DNA of 49,622 nt from an uncultured Lachnospiraceae bacterium (lineage in GTDB: Bacteria > Bacillota > Clostridia > Lachnospirales > Lachnospiraceae), in NCBI GenBank assembly GCA_910579685.1, contig CAJTVN010000032.1, forward strand, positions 1 through 49,622, given 5' to 3'. A program made the position numbers and the translations under genes. Below the pieces are notes generated by a model, which was not told where the DNA came from, ran no database searches, and was given only the letters and a program-made list of their open reading frames with translations. This document shows positions 7,534 through 16,600 of the stretch, piece by piece; the first letter of the stretch is position 1, and each line of letters opens with the position of its first letter.

Positions 7534-10500
7534 GAGAGTTCTGGCATGGGTTCTGCCGGCGGCGCTCTGCCTTGCGCAGCTTTTACCCCGCTTGTCCGTC
7601 GCAGCCGCCGAAATTGAACGCACCAAAACGGAACGTGTGGAAACAGAAGGCGCCGGAACAGAAAATGAAATTCATCTCTCCTGTCCGGAGGATCTTGTCG
7701 AGCTGTCCCGAAACTGTGTGCTGGATACCTGGTCCGCAGATAAGGTCGTGGTGCTTGACTGTGATATCGATTTGAATGAAACGGATTTTTCTCCCATTCC
7801 CACCTTCGGCGGTACTTTTCTCGGAAAAGGCCATACCATCAGCGGCTTTGCCCTGGAGGGTGGAAGCGATTATACCGGCTTTTTCCGCTATATCCAGGAG
7901 GAAGGCTCTGTCTGCGACCTCAAGCTGTCCGGAAGCGCACAGGCCAAAAGCACGCAGGAGGGCCTCGCCCTGTTTGCAGGACGCAATTACGGCCTCATCA
8001 GCGGCTGCACCGCATCCGGAAGCCTGACGGGCGGAAACCAGGTTGGCATGCTGGCAGGTTCCAACGAGATAACAGGTATCATCACGGACTGCACCAGCGA
8101 GGGCTTTGTCTACGGAAACCATGTGGCGGGCGGAATCGCAGGGGCAAACTGCGGCAGTATCCTGAACAGCTTAAACCGCTGTCATGTAAATACCGTTGTC
8201 TCCGACTCGGATCTTGATCTCTCCGCCCTTACCCTCCGGAACATTTTCACCACGGAGAACGCCGCTTCTGTCACGGATATCGGCGGAATCGCTGGAAGCA
8301 ACTTTGGAGTGATCCGCGCCTGCGTCAACGACGGCGCCGTGGGCTATCAGCATGTCGGATACAATATCGGCGGGATTGCCGGGAGCCAGACAGGATACAT
8401 TGAGGGCTGCGTCAATTACGGCGTCCTGAACGGCCGCAAGGATGTGGGCGGAATCGCCGGACAGATGGAGCCGAGCAGCGAGTTCGAGTTTTCGGAGGAT
8501 ACGCTTGCCAGGCTGCATACGGAGTTTAACAGACTTCATGACATGATCACACAGCTTTTGAACGACGCACAGGGCGCCTCCGACAGTCTGACCGGACAGG
8601 TGGAAAGCCTGCTCTCATCGGTAGAGGATACCCAGAGGGCGATTGATACCATCGCCGGTCAGACCAGTGCGGATATCTCCGGATTTTCAGAGTTAACGGA
8701 TCTTTCCACTCTTCCCACCCCGCATCCGGTCTCTCTGGATTTCCTGGATCAGATTCCGGTTCCCTCCGCCACGCCCACACAGACGCCGCAGGAGACGTCA
8801 ACACCGCAGGGCAGCGAGAGTCCTCTTCCCTCTCAAACTCCCGAGGAGGAACCCGCGCCCGCTCCGACCCCGGAGGATGAGCCGGGAGATACCGACGCTT
8901 CGGCGGAGAGCTTTTCTGTAACGCCGGAAAAACGCATGGCGGCTCCTGATCCCCTCATCCCCTCCGTGCTCTGCGCCTCTGTGGCAGAGGACGGCTCTCT
9001 GCCGTCCGGGGACGCAGGGGCCGGAGAGCCTGACGAAGCTTTGCAGGAGACCGACACCACTCCGGTGGAAACGCCTGCGCCCCCGGAAGCAACGCCTGCA
9101 CAGACACCGGAAACAACACCCGCACCGGTGCCGGAGGAAACGCCCGCACAGACCCCGGAGAGTACGCAGGAACCCCCTGCCGCATCCCCCGGGGAAAGTG
9201 CGCCCCTGCCCACCGCCCTGCCGCAGGCGACCCCTTCGGCCAGCCCGGACTGGACGGATCTGCTTCCCTCCATGAGTCCGCAGTTTCCGCTTCCTCTTCC
9301 CTCAGACTTTGACCTCGATTTTACCTTTGACCGCGAGGCGGCCGAGGACGAGATCAACCGGGTACAGGATAACCTCTACGACAGCGCTTCCTCCGTGCTG
9401 GAGGGGATCAATGACCTCATCGAGCGCCGCTCTTTACTGCTCAGCGCAAGGATCTCCTCCGCACAGCAGTCCCTAAGCAGCAGCTTTTCCGGCATTCTTT
9501 CCGATATGCGGCAGCTCAATGCGCTGCTCCGGGAGGAAAATCGTATCCTGGTGAATGATTTCCAGGCCATATCCGACCAGCTGAACCTGATCGGAAACAT
9601 CATCACGGCCCCCGATACCGGAAACGACGAGATTGTTGTGGACGTATCCGACGAGGACGAGGCAGGCGATACCTCGGGAAAGGTTATGAACTGTGTAAAC
9701 CGGGGCAAAATATACGGCGATCTCAACGTGGGCGGAATCGCAGGTTCCCTCTCCCGGGAAAACAACCAGGATCCGGAGGATGATTTTTCCATAGACCGGG
9801 ATTCCCTGACCCTGAATTTCCGGTACAAGGAACGGATTGTCATCCGCGAAAGCCAAAACAGCGGCGTGATTACAGGAAAAAAGGACTGTATCGGCGGAAT
9901 TGCAGGAAATATGACCCTGGGAAGCGTTATCGACTGTATCGGAAACGGGGATGTGTCGGGCGAGGGAAACATGGTGGGAGGAATTGCGGGCCTGTCCAAA
10001 TCCACGATCCGGGGCAGCAGCGCCAAATGCGCGCTCTCGGGCTGCGAGCAGGTCGGCGGAATCGCCGGCTGCGGCAAAACCATTCTGGACTGTTTCAGTA
10101 TGGTGGAAATCACAGAAGGAGAAAACTATCTGGGTTCCATCGCAGGAAAAGCAGATGTTTCCGATGAGATCCGTAACAACTACTTTGTGGAGGGATGCCC
10201 TGCCGGAATCGATGGCGTCAGCTATTTCGAGGCGGCCGCCCCCGTACCCTACAGCGAGTTCATGACCCTTCCAAAGCTTCCGGACATTTACCGGGATATC
10301 TGCCTTACCTTCATGGCGGACGACCAGATCATCTCCACGGTTACCTTATCCTACGGGGAAAGTTTCGACGTAAATAAGCTTCCAAAAGTTCCGCCAAAGG
10401 ACGGCTGTTCCGGCAGATGGGAGGATTTTGACTCTTCCTCGCTTACCTTTGACCAGACCATAAACGCTCTCTACAGCGAATATGTCTCCACCCTGGAGAG

Positions 10501-10927
10501 CGTCCAGCGGGAGGGAAGCCGGCCCGTGGCGCTTGTGGAGGGATCCTTTGAATCGGGAGAGCGCTTCCTCCTCTCCGATATCACCGCTTATCCGCAAGAC
10601 GGTAAAACAAAGGCCAGGTGCCATAAGCTTTCCATCTCAGGCGGAAACGGCCCTTACACGGTAAGATATCTGATCCCCTCCGATATGGAGGATGCACAGA
10701 TTGAAATCTACGAGAATCATGCATGGATACCGGTTGAGACAGAGCGGGACGGAAGCTATTATCTGTTTCAGACAGACCAGCCCGAGCTTGTCTTTTGCTG
10801 CGTGGAGCGACCCGATTCCTCCAGCGCCATGATGATCTGCGCCCTGTGCGCCGCAGCTGCCGTTCTTGTCCTTCTCCTTCTGTTTATCAGGCACCGGAGA
10901 ATCCGCAGAAAGCGCCCGAATGATTGA
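7517..10927 (+). CDS. Large secreted GLUG-repeat surface protein with C-terminal membrane anchor
   Basis: 1136 aa. ATG at 7517 follows AAAGGAAG. An N-terminal signal peptide (hydrophobic core about residues 10-27) precedes repeats of the GLUG type (DVGGIAGQ, LNVGGIAGS, CIGGIAGN, MVGGIAGL, QVGGIAGC) in two blocks, about residues 120-320 and 725-890. They are separated by two helical stretches flanking a Pro/Thr/Glu-rich linker (about 400-600; many TPE/TPA units). A single TM followed by Arg/Lys (about 1107-1136) anchors it. There is no LPXTG. It is co-transcribed with the MMPL exporter and TetR gene. GLUG repeats are known from surface proteins and IgA peptidases; the ligand is unknown. Confidence 0.8.
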   Translation: MTDKYKRVLAWVLPAALCLAQLLPRLSVAAAEIERTKTERVETEGAGTENEIHLSCPEDLVELSRNCVLDTWSADKVVVLDCDIDLNETDFSPIPTFGGTFLGKGHTISGFALEGGSDYTGFFRYIQEEGSVCDLKLSGSAQAKSTQEGLALFAGRNYGLISGCTASGSLTGGNQVGMLAGSNEITGIITDCTSEGFVYGNHVAGGIAGANCGSILNSLNRCHVNTVVSDSDLDLSALTLRNIFTTENAASVTDIGGIAGSNFGVIRACVNDGAVGYQHVGYNIGGIAGSQTGYIEGCVNYGVLNGRKDVGGIAGQMEPSSEFEFSEDTLARLHTEFNRLHDMITQLLNDAQGASDSLTGQVESLLSSVEDTQRAIDTIAGQTSADISGFSELTDLSTLPTPHPVSLDFLDQIPVPSATPTQTPQETSTPQGSESPLPSQTPEEEPAPAPTPEDEPGDTDASAESFSVTPEKRMAAPDPLIPSVLCASVAEDGSLPSGDAGAGEPDEALQETDTTPVETPAPPEATPAQTPETTPAPVPEETPAQTPESTQEPPAASPGESAPLPTALPQATPSASPDWTDLLPSMSPQFPLPLPSDFDLDFTFDREAAEDEINRVQDNLYDSASSVLEGINDLIERRSLLLSARISSAQQSLSSSFSGILSDMRQLNALLREENRILVNDFQAISDQLNLIGNIITAPDTGNDEIVVDVSDEDEAGDTSGKVMNCVNRGKIYGDLNVGGIAGSLSRENNQDPEDDFSIDRDSLTLNFRYKERIVIRESQNSGVITGKKDCIGGIAGNMTLGSVIDCIGNGDVSGEGNMVGGIAGLSKSTIRGSSAKCALSGCEQVGGIAGCGKTILDCFSMVEITEGENYLGSIAGKADVSDEIRNNYFVEGCPAGIDGVSYFEAAAPVPYSEFMTLPKLPDIYRDICLTFMADDQIISTVTLSYGESFDVNKLPKVPPKDGCSGRWEDFDSSSLTFDQTINALYSEYVSTLESVQREGSRPVALVEGSFESGERFLLSDITAYPQDGKTKARCHKLSISGGNGPYTVRYLIPSDMEDAQIEIYENHAWIPVETERDGSYYLFQTDQPELVFCCVERPDSSSAMMICALCAAAAVLVLLLLFIRHRRIRRKRPND

Positions 10928-10952
10928 ATAACTGCCAAAGGATGATAACATT

Positions 10953-11555
10953 ATGAAACATGCCGATATATCCCTGAAAACCAAACGCACCCTGGCCGGC
11001 TCCCTCAAAAAGCTGATGGAGCAGAAATCCCTTTCCCGGATCACGATCAGCGAGCTGTGCCGGGACTGCGGCCTGAACCGGAAAACCTTTTACTACCACT
11101 TTGACGATATCCAGAGCCTGCTGAAATGGATGCTGGAGCAGGAGGCGGAAAATGTCATAAAAAAGCAGGATCTTCTGACGGATTACCAGGCACTTCTATC
11201 CCTGGTCATCGACTATGTGGATGACAACAACGATATCCTGAACCGTATGTACGATACCACAAAGCAAAACAGTATCACCAATTTCTTCTTTCCGGAATTA
11301 AGGAAAGCTGTCAAAGACATGATAGAAGATCTGGAAAAAAAGACCGGCTGTGCCGTGGATGAAGAGTTCAGAGAATTCCTTGGCTCCTTTTACACCACTT
11401 CTCTCTCCTCTCTTCTGATTGACCGGCTTCAGGAGACATGCGCCTATACGAAAGAGGAGCTGATGGATTATATTATCTTTACTCTCCGCTCCTCCCTTCC
11501 GGCCATTTTAAAAGCCCGCAGTGCGGTTTTGGATCCGCACCCGGGCCTGAAATAA
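10953..11555 (+). CDS. TetR/AcrR-family transcriptional regulator
   Basis: 200 aa. Residues 8-55 are a TetR helix-turn-helix (RITISELCRDCGLNRKTFYY then HF), followed by an all-helical ligand-binding domain. AAGGATG precedes the start. It is the third gene of the MMPL operon, 25 bases after the GLUG gene. By family it should repress the operon and release it on binding a ligand, probably related to the exporter substrate; the 20-bp palindrome at 4999-5018 is the likely site. It converges with the PurF-like gene with only 13 bases between stop codons. Confidence 0.85.
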   Translation: MKHADISLKTKRTLAGSLKKLMEQKSLSRITISELCRDCGLNRKTFYYHFDDIQSLLKWMLEQEAENVIKKQDLLTDYQALLSLVIDYVDDNNDILNRMYDTTKQNSITNFFFPELRKAVKDMIEDLEKKTGCAVDEEFREFLGSFYTTSLSSLLIDRLQETCAYTKEELMDYIIFTLRSSLPAILKARSAVLDPHPGLK

Positions 11556-11568
11556 CGGTCATTTCCTT

Positions 11569-12975
11569 TTATTCTTTTCCATCCCAGCAGTAGGTGCACA
11601 GCTTGTCCCTGTCAATCCCGACCGCCTCGATCATATCGTCCAGTCTGTGATAGCGCAGGGATGTAAAGTTGAGCTCCACGCCGATCCGCTTTACCATCTC
11701 CTGATACTCCGCCGTCTCCGGGTTGGAATAGGCGCTGAGATTTACCCGCTTTCCTTCCCCCTCCATCTCCGTAATGATCCTCCTGGTGATCAGCTCCATC
11801 TCCGAGGTGGATCTGGAAAAATTCAAATACTTGCAGCCATAGAGAATAGGCGGGCATGCCGGACGGATATGTACCTGCCTTGCTCCGCTCTGGTAGAGAA
11901 ACTCCGTGGTCTCCCGAAGCTGTGTCCCCCTGACAATGGAATCGTCAATGAGAAGAAGGCTCTTTCCCTGGATCAGGTCATGCACCGGTATCAGCTTCAT
12001 CTTTGCGATCAGGTTCCTTTTGCTCTGCATGGTCGGCATAAAGGATCGGGGCCAGGTGGGCGTGTATTTGATAAAAGGCCTTGAGAAAGGAATTCCCGAC
12101 TGGTTGGAATATCCGATGGCGTGGGCGATGCCGGAATCCGGAACCCCCGCCACATTGTCAGGCTCCGCATCATCCCGCAGGGCCAGCATCCTTCCGCAGT
12201 TATACCTCATTTTCTCCACGCTGACACCCTCGTAGGAGGAGGACGGGTATCCGTAATAAATCCACAAAAAGGTACAGATCTTCATCTCGCTTCCGGGTTT
12301 CGCCAGCGTGGTTACGCCCTCGGGCGTGATGATCACCACCTCTCCAGGCCCCAGCTCCCGTTCCTCCACATATCCGAGATTCAGGTAGGCAAAGCTCTCG
12401 AAGGAGATGCAGTGACCTTCCTCCTTCTTCCCCACGGACACCGGGGTTCTCCCTCTCCTGTCCCTGGCCGCATAAATCCCTTTTTCCGTAAGGAGCACAA
12501 TGGTCATGGATCCCTCGATTATCTCCTGGGCATAGGTGATTCCCTCCACCAGGTGATCCTTCTGGTTAATGATTGCGGCGACCATTTCGGTGGGATTGAT
12601 ATCCCCGCCGCTCATCTCCAGAAAATGGCCGTGGCCGGAGGAAAAGATGTCCTCGGCAATTTTGTCCATATTGTTGATCTTTCCCACGGTCATGATCGCA
12701 TAGGTTCCATGGTGGGAACGCACCAGAAGGGGCTGGGGCTCGTAGTCCGAGATACAGCCGATCCCCATATTTCCCTTCATCTTGTTCACGTCCTTGTCGA
12801 ATTTCGTCCGAAAGGGCGCATTCTCAATATTGTGAATCGCCCGGTCGAATCCCCCTTCTTTACTGTAAACAGCCATTCCCGCACGCCTCGTCCCCAAATG
12901 GGAATGATAGTCCGTACCGAAAAACAAATCAAAAACGCAGTCATTTTTTGATACCGCCGCAAAAAAACCGCCCAA
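11569..12975 (-). CDS. PurF-like amidophosphoribosyltransferase paralogue lacking the glutaminase cysteine
   Basis: 468 aa. PurF architecture: N-terminal class II (Ntn) glutaminase fold, then a phosphoribosyltransferase domain with the PRPP loop LLIDDSIVRGTQ (about 341-352). The four Fe-S cluster cysteines of Bacillus-type PurF have counterparts (C234, C381, C460, C463). The start reads MGGFFA where true PurF has Cys at position 2 as the nucleophile, so glutamine hydrolysis should be lost. The typical FARPDS stretch is also altered (YGYPSS). It is last in a purC-purB-purF-like array. It may use free ammonia, pair with another subunit or act in regulation. A normal purF probably exists elsewhere, which cannot be checked here. 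Confidence 0.75.
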   Translation of the reverse strand: MGGFFAAVSKNDCVFDLFFGTDYHSHLGTRRAGMAVYSKEGGFDRAIHNIENAPFRTKFDKDVNKMKGNMGIGCISDYEPQPLLVRSHHGTYAIMTVGKINNMDKIAEDIFSSGHGHFLEMSGGDINPTEMVAAIINQKDHLVEGITYAQEIIEGSMTIVLLTEKGIYAARDRRGRTPVSVGKKEEGHCISFESFAYLNLGYVEERELGPGEVVIITPEGVTTLAKPGSEMKICTFLWIYYGYPSSSYEGVSVEKMRYNCGRMLALRDDAEPDNVAGVPDSGIAHAIGYSNQSGIPFSRPFIKYTPTWPRSFMPTMQSKRNLIAKMKLIPVHDLIQGKSLLLIDDSIVRGTQLRETTEFLYQSGARQVHIRPACPPILYGCKYLNFSRSTSEMELITRRIITEMEGEGKRVNLSAYSNPETAEYQEMVKRIGVELNFTSLRYHRLDDMIEAVGIDRDKLCTYCWDGKE

Positions 12976-13013
12976 AATAATTCCCCCTTAATCCTCTTTC
13001 ATTTATCTGTCCG

Positions 13014-14465
13014 TTATACGTTAATTTCCGCTTTTATTCCAAGAAGCTCCCTGTTCTCTTCAAGAATCGGCGCAATAACGCCGGACAGAAAAGCTTCCAC
13101 CTGCTCCCTGGAGCGTCCCACGTACCTTGCGGGATCCATGGTCTTTTTCAATTCTTCCAGTGACATGTGAAAGGCGGGATCCGCCGCGATCAGCTCCAGA
13201 AGGTTGTTCTCCTTCCCCTCCGCCTTGACATTCCTTCCGGCCTCCATGGAAAGCTCCCGGATCTTCTCATGAAGCTCCTGCCGGTTTCCTCCCGTTTTGA
13301 CAGCGTCCATCATGATGTTTTCCGTTGCCATAAACGGAAGCTCGCTTAGAAGACGCTTTTCGATCACTTTGGGATAGACCACAAGGCCGTCCGCCACGTT
13401 GAGGCACAGATCCAGGATACCGTCCGTTGCAAGAAATCCCTCCGCAATGGAAAGGCGCTTGTTTGCCGAATCATCCAGGGTTCTCTCAAACCACTGAGTC
13501 GCCGAAGTAATGGCCGGATTCAGCGCATCGATCATCACGTATCGGGCCAGGGACGCAATCCGCTCGCTCCGCATGGGGTTGCGCTTATAGGCCATGGCCG
13601 AGGAACCGATCTGGCTCTTCTCAAAGGGCTCCTCCACCTCCTTCAGGTGCTGAAGCAGACGGATGTCGTTGGACATCTTGTGGGCGCTTGCGGCAATGCC
13701 TGCAAGCACGTTCGCAACCCTGGTATCCACCTTGCGGGAATAGGTCTGCCCCGAAACGGGATAGCACTCCCCGAATCCCATTTTCTGCGCAATCATGGGG
13801 TCGATCCGGTCAATGGTCTTCTGATCCCCCGCAAACAGCTCAAGGAAGGAAGCCTGGGTTCCCGTGGTTCCCTTGGAACCAAGAAGCTTAAGTCCTTTCA
13901 GCACATGATCCAGATCTTCCAGATCCAGACAGAACTCCTGCAGCCACAGCGTCGCCCTCTTTCCCACCGTGGTAGGCTGTGCGGGCTGAAAATGGGTAAA
14001 GGCAAGAGTCGGCTGCGCCTTGTACTTCTCCGCAAAACAAGCCAGTGCGGCAATCACGTTCACCAGCTTTTTTTTCACAAGCAGCAGCGCTTCCCTCATA
14101 ATGATAATATCCGTATTGTCGCCCACATAACAGCTGGTGGCTCCCAGATGGATAATGCCTGCCGCTTTCGGGCACTGCTGGCCATAGGCATACACATGGC
14201 TCATCACGTCATGGCGCACCTCTTTTTCCCTGGCTCTTGCCACCTCGTAATTGATATCCTCCGCATGGGCCTTAAGCTCGTCGATCTGCTCCTGCGTGAT
14301 CACCGGCCTGCCGTCCTGGGAAAGTCCCAGCTCCATCTCCGTCTCCGCCAGGGCAATCCACAGCTTTCTCCAGGTCTTAAATTTCATGTCCTGGGAAAAA
14401 ATGTACTGCATCTGTCTGCTGGCATATCTCTCAGACAGAGGACTGATATACCCGTCCGTACCCAT
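13014..14465 (-). CDS. purB: Adenylosuccinate lyase
   Basis: 483 aa. Member of the fumarase/aspartase superfamily, with the signature SSAMAYKRNPMRSER (normally SSxMPYKRNP), and conserved GATSCYVGDN, HFQPAQPTTVGKRA and GTTGTQASF. It catalyses two steps of purine synthesis: SAICAR to AICAR plus fumarate, and adenylosuccinate to AMP plus fumarate. Length and motifs fit the longer, eukaryote-like PurB subtype common in Clostridia. It sits 53 bases after purC on the same strand and is probably co-transcribed. Confidence 0.95.
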   Translation of the reverse strand: MGTDGYISPLSERYASRQMQYIFSQDMKFKTWRKLWIALAETEMELGLSQDGRPVITQEQIDELKAHAEDINYEVARAREKEVRHDVMSHVYAYGQQCPKAAGIIHLGATSCYVGDNTDIIIMREALLLVKKKLVNVIAALACFAEKYKAQPTLAFTHFQPAQPTTVGKRATLWLQEFCLDLEDLDHVLKGLKLLGSKGTTGTQASFLELFAGDQKTIDRIDPMIAQKMGFGECYPVSGQTYSRKVDTRVANVLAGIAASAHKMSNDIRLLQHLKEVEEPFEKSQIGSSAMAYKRNPMRSERIASLARYVMIDALNPAITSATQWFERTLDDSANKRLSIAEGFLATDGILDLCLNVADGLVVYPKVIEKRLLSELPFMATENIMMDAVKTGGNRQELHEKIRELSMEAGRNVKAEGKENNLLELIAADPAFHMSLEELKKTMDPARYVGRSREQVEAFLSGVIAPILEENRELLGIKAEINV

Positions 14466-14518
14466 ATCTTCTCTTCTCCTTTTTTGTTTTTGTAAACTGC
14501 CCCGAAATCCCGGCTCGG

Positions 14519-15223
14519 TTAAAGCCCAAGACGCTTAAACACTTCGTTGTACGCTTCCTCCACATTTCCCAGATCTCTCCGGAAACGGTCCTTGTCAAGC
14601 TTTTCATTGGTATGTACGTCCCAGAGCCTGCAGGTATCCGGCGACGTCTCGTCCGCCAGGACGATCTCCCCGTGGTAACGGCCGAATTCGATCTTGAAAT
14701 CGATGAGCTTAATGTCCGCCTGCAGGAAATATGCCTTCAGCACTTCGTTTACCTTAAAAGCGTATTTTTTGATGGTGTCGATCTCCTCCCAGGTGGCAAG
14801 TCCCAGAGCCACTGCAAAATAGCTGTTGATCAGAGGATCGCCCAGCTCATCATTCTTATAGCTGAATTCAATGGTGGGCTCCCTGAAGGGAGTTCCCTCC
14901 GGCACGCCCAGCCTCTTGGAAAAGCTTCCTGCCGCCACGTTGCGGATAATAACCTCAAGGGGAACGATTTCCACCTTCTTAACCGCCGTCTCCCTCTCGC
15001 TCAGTTCCTCGATCAGATGCGTGGGCACGCCTTCCTTTTCCAGTAACTTGAAAACATGGTTGGTCATGCGGTTATTGATGACTCCCTTTCCCACAATCGT
15101 ACCCTTTTTCTCTCCGTTAAAGGCCGTCGCATCATCCTTGTAATCCACGATCACCACATCCGGATCATCCGTTGCAAATACCTTTTTTGCCTTGCCCTCA
15201 TAAAGCTGTTCCATTTTTTTCAT
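14519..15223 (-). CDS. purC: SAICAR synthetase
   Basis: 234 aa, full length for bacterial PurC. Motifs: LYEGKAKKVF (ATP loop), NRMTNHVFKLLE, EVIIRNVAAGSF, IDFKIEFGR and LADETSPDTCRLWD. It ligates aspartate to CAIR with ATP to form SAICAR, just before the PurB step encoded next door. Starts at ATG 15223 or 15214 are both possible; AAGG/AGGG sequences lie upstream. It has a near-consensus promoter, and no purine riboswitch was seen in the short leader. Confidence 0.95.
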   Translation of the reverse strand: MKKMEQLYEGKAKKVFATDDPDVVIVDYKDDATAFNGEKKGTIVGKGVINNRMTNHVFKLLEKEGVPTHLIEELSERETAVKKVEIVPLEVIIRNVAAGSFSKRLGVPEGTPFREPTIEFSYKNDELGDPLINSYFAVALGLATWEEIDTIKKYAFKVNEVLKAYFLQADIKLIDFKIEFGRYHGEIVLADETSPDTCRLWDVHTNEKLDKDRFRRDLGNVEEAYNEVFKRLGL

Positions 15224-15295
15224 TGTTTTTCCCTTGCCTTTCTTAAGTCAGTTATCCAGTAAATTATCGCCCATCATTAGTCACATACACTTTGG

Positions 15296-15324
15296 AGTAT
15301 ATAACACCTTTTGTCATAAGTCAA
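15296..15324 (-). promoter_or_regulatory. Sigma-A promoter of purC-purB-purF-like array
   Basis: Minus-strand TTGACT (15319-15324), 17-base spacer, TATACT (15296-15301), leaving a leader of about 65 bases before purC. Confidence 0.75.
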
Positions 15325-15367
15325 ACCTTCCCTCTGCCTAGGCTCCCTCACGCTCCAGGAAAACTCC

Positions 15368-16555
15368 TCAGGAAAATTCCTGTTCGTACTGTCCCACGAT
15401 TCCCAGGATTTCCTTTGCATACTCGGGATATTTCTCCGCCAGATCCTTAACCTCCGCCTGGGCCTTTGCCGCAATGACTTCCTTATTGTAATCCATTCTC
15501 CTTCGCAGGGACTGACGCCGGACAATGAGGCCGTGGCGGATCTCCACCATCTCCTTCCTGTCAAGCAGGGCCGGGATCTGGTGCAGCCATATCATGGGAT
15601 CCTGAACCTGGTAGCGGCGCAGCTCGTGAATCAGATCCTTCTGGCATTCGTCCAGCTCCCGCTCCGCCTTGATATAACTTTTCCGCTCCTCCTTCTCCTC
15701 CAGATACTGCTTCCAGCTTTTTGCCAGCTCCCCCGCGCTTCCCACGTCATATTTCAGGTAAAGGTATTCCAAAAGGTTCGTATTGTTGATATAGCGGATT
15801 TTCACCGTGTTCTGCAGCCGTATAATTTTCCGGATCCCGGCTTCCACCCGGGTAAGCTCCTCCACCGAATTGTTGTGCTTCACAAAAATAGCCGTAATCG
15901 CCACCGCTCCCAGGATTACCGCCGCAAAATAGCCGACCTGGGTATTCATCCGCATTCCAAACTGCAGAAAGAGCAAAAGAAGGATACAGATCACTACGGC
16001 CGATGCACAGACAATGGACATGGAACGGGTATCATCGATGGCACGGCGCAGCTCGTTTTTCCGGTAATGATAGGCCTGCTTTTCGCCGTCCAGCCTTTTT
16101 AAGTCCCTCTTGACACGCTCCTGGTACTCTTCCGCCTGGGTGAGCTTCTCATACCCCTGCGCAAGCTCCTCCTCCATGCGCTCCAGCTGCCGGAATTTGG
16201 CGTCCGACATGCGGTTCTGCCTCTTTAAATAGTCCGACTGCCGCAGCTCAAGATCGTCAATCTTTTTGGCGCACTCCCGCAGTATGGCCTTTTCCTCCCT
16301 TGGCAGTGCGTCAATCTCCTCCATATCCTTCAGGTAGGAGGTCACCATATTGTACTCGAACTGCAGACTTTCCAGCTCCCTTGACGCCTCTGCGATCTGA
16401 TCCATGCATCCCCGCACGTATTCCTGGCGCTGATTGGTATCCTTGATGGTCTCCTCGTCCCTGTCGTAGACAATCTCATTCCAGTCCTCGATCTCGTAAA
16501 TGGGTTCTTCTTCCCTTTTTCTCTTCCAGTTCAGGATTTTCTTAAACAGGCCCAT
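15368..16555 (-). CDS. Membrane protein with long coiled coils, unknown function
   Basis: 395 aa; not a family I can name. Residues about 45-190 are a highly charged coiled coil, followed by two adjacent TM segments (about 193-213 and 218-238: SIVCASAVVICILLLLFLQF, then VGYFAAVILGAVAITAIFV) and a second helical charged region to the end. No signal peptide, so both coils probably face the cytoplasm. It is the last gene of the DUF5717-DUF5716-TPR cluster, 45 bases after the TPR gene, and probably a membrane tether or scaffold for that system, which is inference. Confidence 0.65.
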   Translation of the reverse strand: MGLFKKILNWKRKREEEPIYEIEDWNEIVYDRDEETIKDTNQRQEYVRGCMDQIAEASRELESLQFEYNMVTSYLKDMEEIDALPREEKAILRECAKKIDDLELRQSDYLKRQNRMSDAKFRQLERMEEELAQGYEKLTQAEEYQERVKRDLKRLDGEKQAYHYRKNELRRAIDDTRSMSIVCASAVVICILLLLFLQFGMRMNTQVGYFAAVILGAVAITAIFVKHNNSVEELTRVEAGIRKIIRLQNTVKIRYINNTNLLEYLYLKYDVGSAGELAKSWKQYLEEKEERKSYIKAERELDECQKDLIHELRRYQVQDPMIWLHQIPALLDRKEMVEIRHGLIVRRQSLRRRMDYNKEVIAAKAQAEVKDLAEKYPEYAKEILGIVGQYEQEFS

Positions 16556-16600
16556 ATGTTTCCTTTCTCAAAATCTCTTATTTTCTCCGCTCAAAGGGCG

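Noticed and set aside
15224..15295. Purine riboswitch in the purC leader
   Set aside because: The leader is only about 70 bases and lacks the conserved loop sequences and a terminator hairpin.
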